A DNA stretch of 64,000 nt from Hermodice carunculata (Eukaryota; Annelida; Polychaeta; Eunicida; Amphinomidae). Where the stretch lies: positions 84,673,706 to 84,737,705 of the forward strand of contig OZ026619.1 in NCBI GenBank assembly GCA_964020975.1, given 5' to 3'. The position numbers and the translations under genes were made by a program. Below the pieces are notes generated by a model that saw only the letters and a program-made list of their open reading frames with translations, was not told the origin of the DNA and made no database searches. Shown piece after piece: positions 61,300-64,000 of this stretch; within the stretch, counting starts at the first letter, position 1, and every line of letters starts with the position of its first letter.

Positions 61300-62600
61300 G
61301 GGTAAGATCGGGAAAGGGTGAGAATACAGCTTGCGCGACACGAGCGGGTACCAAGCAATAAAATACACTATGTTCCCGAACATAAAAAGTTAGGGCTTAC
61401 ATTAAGATCAGACCTTGATTGGAGTCCTCACATTAAACAAATTGCACTCGAGGCATCCAAACAGTTAAACATCAAGAAATATATCCAGTACCGTCTTGAT
61501 CGTGAAAACTGGAAGATAATTTACAAATCTTTCATCCGCGTCCTATTATGGAATATGGTGGCGTGGTCTGGGGCAGCTGCACCCAATCTGATAAAGATCT
61601 CCTTGAAGACATGTACGGGTAATAGGCTCCGAAACATGTTGAGTAGTTACCCGCTGAAGACCCTTTAAATTATTTGGACTGATACAGCCTATGTCAAAAT
61701 TTTACAGAGCAACGTGTGCAATATGGACAATAGTAATTACAAATGTATGTAGGTTAGACAGGGACAGGTTAGCTTATGGAGAGTAAAGAGTACGGACTGC
61801 GGAATAGGGTAAAGACTACTAGGGAGTGGTTCTGGGCAAAAAGACACAAATACAATTCAGCTGACTGCAGCCTGAATTGTGACAGGTGCTATGAAACTAC
61901 CCCAAAGGCTAAACTGTAAGAAGAAACTGACTGGGAGCCACTGTCAAAGTGAAGGGAAAGATCTAAATGCATAACGATGTATAAAATAGTACACAAATTT
62001 GCACCCAGTTATTTGTACGCTGCCTTACCCGACGTTCCATTAGTAGATGAAAACCGTCGTGCAAACACCACAGGACGTTCCTATCCTAGTAGACATTCTG
62101 ACATGCTATCTTTTAACTCAAGGACAGTCCTTTTTGAGAAATAGTTTTTTCCATCAACTATTACTTTATGGAACTTACTCCCGTTAGATACTAGGAAGTT
62201 CCCGACCCTGTCATAATTTAAACAGAGAATTTCGAATCCGGAAACATGTCGTGTCGTATATCCAGAACTTTTGAGTATTGGTAAGAGATGCTGGTCCATT
62301 TTGCATTCCCGTCCTCGTATGGGCTGCAGTCAGTTGAACGAACATGTGAGTGAAACAGGGGTTATCAAATCCGCAAGCTGCACATGCAGCGCCACCACCG
62401 AAAGCGTTTGGCATTATCAACCTGTCCACGATATGCCATTGCCCGCGATATTTCCCATACTTCTATCAGTTCGGTAGCGCCGTTTTCAATTGGTACTAAA
62501 CGCGTGTCTGACTGCGCTCCACGACTGGAGCGCCCACACAGTAACGATAGCGTCACTTAGTCTGACTTAGCAGGCAATACCCGGTCTTCAGCTGCAAACT
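61300..62600 (+). mobile_element. CR1/L2-like LINE C-terminal reverse transcriptase, split by repeat D
   Basis: VPEHKKLGLTLRSDLDWSPH (about 61370-61430), SKQLNIKKYIQYRLDRENWKIIYKSFIR, then GVVWGSC-like text, stop abruptly at LLED near 61607. The protein resumes after the 245-bp repeat with VQLTAA.IVTGAMK (61856 onward). Then come KFAPSYLYALLPDVPLVDENRR, the LWNLLPLDTRKFPTL-like block (about 62160-62210), and a terminal C-T-C...ESVWHY zinc-finger remnant (about 62378-62420). Similar in order to the LINE at 24878. Several frame breaks. Confidence 0.85.
61609..61855 (+). mobile_element. 245-bp repeat family D, copy 3, inserted in a LINE
   Basis: From ACATGTACGGGTAATAGG to CAAAAAGACACAAATACA, matching copies 1 and 2. 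The LINE protein text is continuous on the two sides (LLED before, VQLTAA after), which fixes the borders of the repeat to within a few bases. No long target duplication is obvious. Confidence 0.85.
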
Positions 62601-62639
62601 TTTTGGCCCATGAAAACACGTTTCAGGCATTTCGGACCC

Positions 62640-62840
62640 CGAGCAATTTAAGTGCATAGCTGTAAATGCTTTAAGTACTTGGGTCTAGGACTTGACTAAT
62701 ACCTCACTGGCGAAAGAACTGTAAACCACACAAAATTAAAAAATCTAGTGAGAGGTTAAAATTCCTATATAGACCGGCCAACGCATTATATTTTTATACG
62801 AGGACATTGCTCTGCAATGCACTGATACAGCCAATCTTTG
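62640..62840 (+). mobile_element. Short Jockey-like LINE fragment
   Basis: Pieces such as CFKYLGLGLD, KIPI/FLYRPANALYFY-like text, and TLLCNALIQPIFE just before 62841 match the region of LINE reverse transcriptases that reads LLCNALIQP.FDYGCS. It is cut off by the TIR element that follows. Confidence 0.65.
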
Positions 62841-63050
62841 AGTAGGGGAGACTATGGAGAACTGGGACAGGGGTAAACCGGGACACCCTTCATTCTATAA
62901 ATTTATAAAGATCAATCAAGTGCCTGCTTACATCTATAGTTGGGACCCCTTGACATCATTCCGGTGCCATGGGATTGAAGCAGCTGGAGGCCTGCATGTG
63001 AATAGAAATGTTTTCATATTTTATCCCCAAAAAGATTTTTTCGTCTTTTC

Positions 63051-63149
<99 letters not shown>

Positions 63150-63897
63150 TTTTTTTGGTCATTCTTCGATACATAGATTCAGAAGACATTCATTTTGGTC
63201 GTGGCAAATAATGTGTAACCTCAACAATATGTAGCCATAACAATTGTCAGGAAGTTTTGAAGTGCGTGGGGAGTCATCTGCCATATTATAAAAAAAAATG
63301 ACCCACGAGGACAAGTGGGTCAGTCTGTCCCACTTCTCCCCGAGTATGTAGGTGTTATTTGGATGGTCTCTCTAGAGAGGTCAGGTAAAACTGGCAATTG
63401 AAGTATAGTTTATAGAAAATTTCATCTATCTTGTAACCAAGCATCTTTATGAAAATGCTTTTTTGAACTGAAATTCTTGTCAAATTTGGACAATATTATT
63501 GCAGTCACTGTACTGTGATGTGGTGTCATGTCTATCTCAGAGATCGCTTTATTCCTGAGGGCAAGCCAAAGGGGCCCATTTAAAACATTACACATGTGGT
63601 AAACTCATGAAGAAATTTTCGAGAAAATTACTTTTATTTTAGTCGTCCCAGTTCTACCACCCCTTTGTCCCACTTTGGCCCTTGGGTGTCCCATTTCTCC
63701 CCGAGAATCGTCTTTTTTTTTACTACACAGTTACATATATGCGCACAAGGTGGTATGAAAATACTTTACTTATAAGCCAAGTGCTCCAGCTTTTTTTCGG
63801 ATATATTACCAATACTTGAAGTTGATCTTTTGAATAGTAAGAATAAAAAAATCACACTCCTTTCGTTGTGTCCCACTTGTCTCCAGTCTCCCCTACT
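62841..63897. mobile_element. TIR element, 1,057 bp, non-coding
   Basis: AGTAGGGGAGACT at 62841-62853 is perfectly inverted at 63885-63897. The similarity continues imperfectly to about 28 bp (GGAGA..TGGGAC). The interior repeats related phrases such as 'gtcccacttctccccgag', 'gtcccatttctccccgag' and 'gtcccacttgtctcc' in the right part. A (TA)n tract lies at 63053-63141. No transposase was seen and no clear target duplication, so the superfamily is undetermined. Confidence 0.7.
63053..63141. repeat. Microsatellite (TA)n
   Basis: About 44 TA units inside the TIR element. Confidence 0.97.
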
Positions 63898-64000
63898 GTG
63901 TTACATTCTGACATGTAAACATTTAAAAAAAATGCATATTACAGATTATGCCAAAAAAAAATATTCGTTTTATTCTTGATCTTCCCAAGAGTCACATTGG

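Noticed and set aside
61620-61670. Hammerhead-ribozyme-like strings (CGAAAC and CTGAAGA) in repeat D
   Set aside because: The two core strings occur in the wrong order and no third stem or cleavage site could be placed.

Overview
The window is AT-rich and almost entirely non-coding, with spliced exons, GT-AG introns and a very dense load of LINEs, Helitron-like elements, MITEs, minisatellites and microsatellites. That fits a nuclear genome of a marine invertebrate (mollusc, brachiopod-like lophotrochozoan, hemichordate or cephalochordate are all possible; I cannot choose between them from sequence alone). There is no sign of bacterial genes, operons or CRISPR.

One host gene is recognisable: the 3' half of ABHD18 (alpha/beta-hydrolase, formerly C4orf29) on the + strand, in three coding exons (1782-1886, 3634-4400, 9759-9819) with matching intron phases. 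These exons encode the last 310 residues, including the Asp and His expected to complete the catalytic triad. The nucleophile-bearing exons lie upstream of the window.

From about 10 kb to 15.4 kb the sequence is a nest of short terminal-inverted-repeat elements: TTAA-flanked (piggyBac-like) and TA-flanked (mariner/pogo-like) MITEs, one carrying an internal 84-bp array. From 18.3 to 24.2 kb several copies of a hairpin-headed repeat (family A) lie head to tail. A LINE flanked by a 12-bp target duplication splits a GC-richer coding-like block (24.2-27.0 kb). A CR1-like LINE with endonuclease domain covers 29.2-31.1 kb. Minus-strand L1/Tx1-like and Jockey-like LINE fragments occupy 33.4-34.1 and 35.8-37.7 kb. 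Families B and C, also hairpin-headed, fill much of 37.7-50.7 kb. An L1/Tx1-like LINE broken by AT microsatellites covers 50.7-54.2 kb. At 55.7-60.1 kb a Jockey-group LINE is split by a 3,060-bp insert made of a decayed Gypsy-type LTR fossil joined to a second LINE's 3' end. The last 3 kb hold two further LINE pieces and a 1.06-kb TIR element.

The most interesting signal is in the hairpin-headed families A and B. Each has a 5'-terminal hairpin, a subterminal inverted repeat that recurs at the 3' end, internal minisatellites and a 3' hairpin, the layout of non-autonomous Helentron/Helitron elements. Between copies the paired arms, and in some copies the distant 3' repeat too, change together so that pairing is kept. 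Other notable points are the chimeric LTR/LINE insertion, a 245-bp repeat present three times (once inside a LINE reading frame), and a 45-bp coding duplication in the disordered linker of ABHD18.
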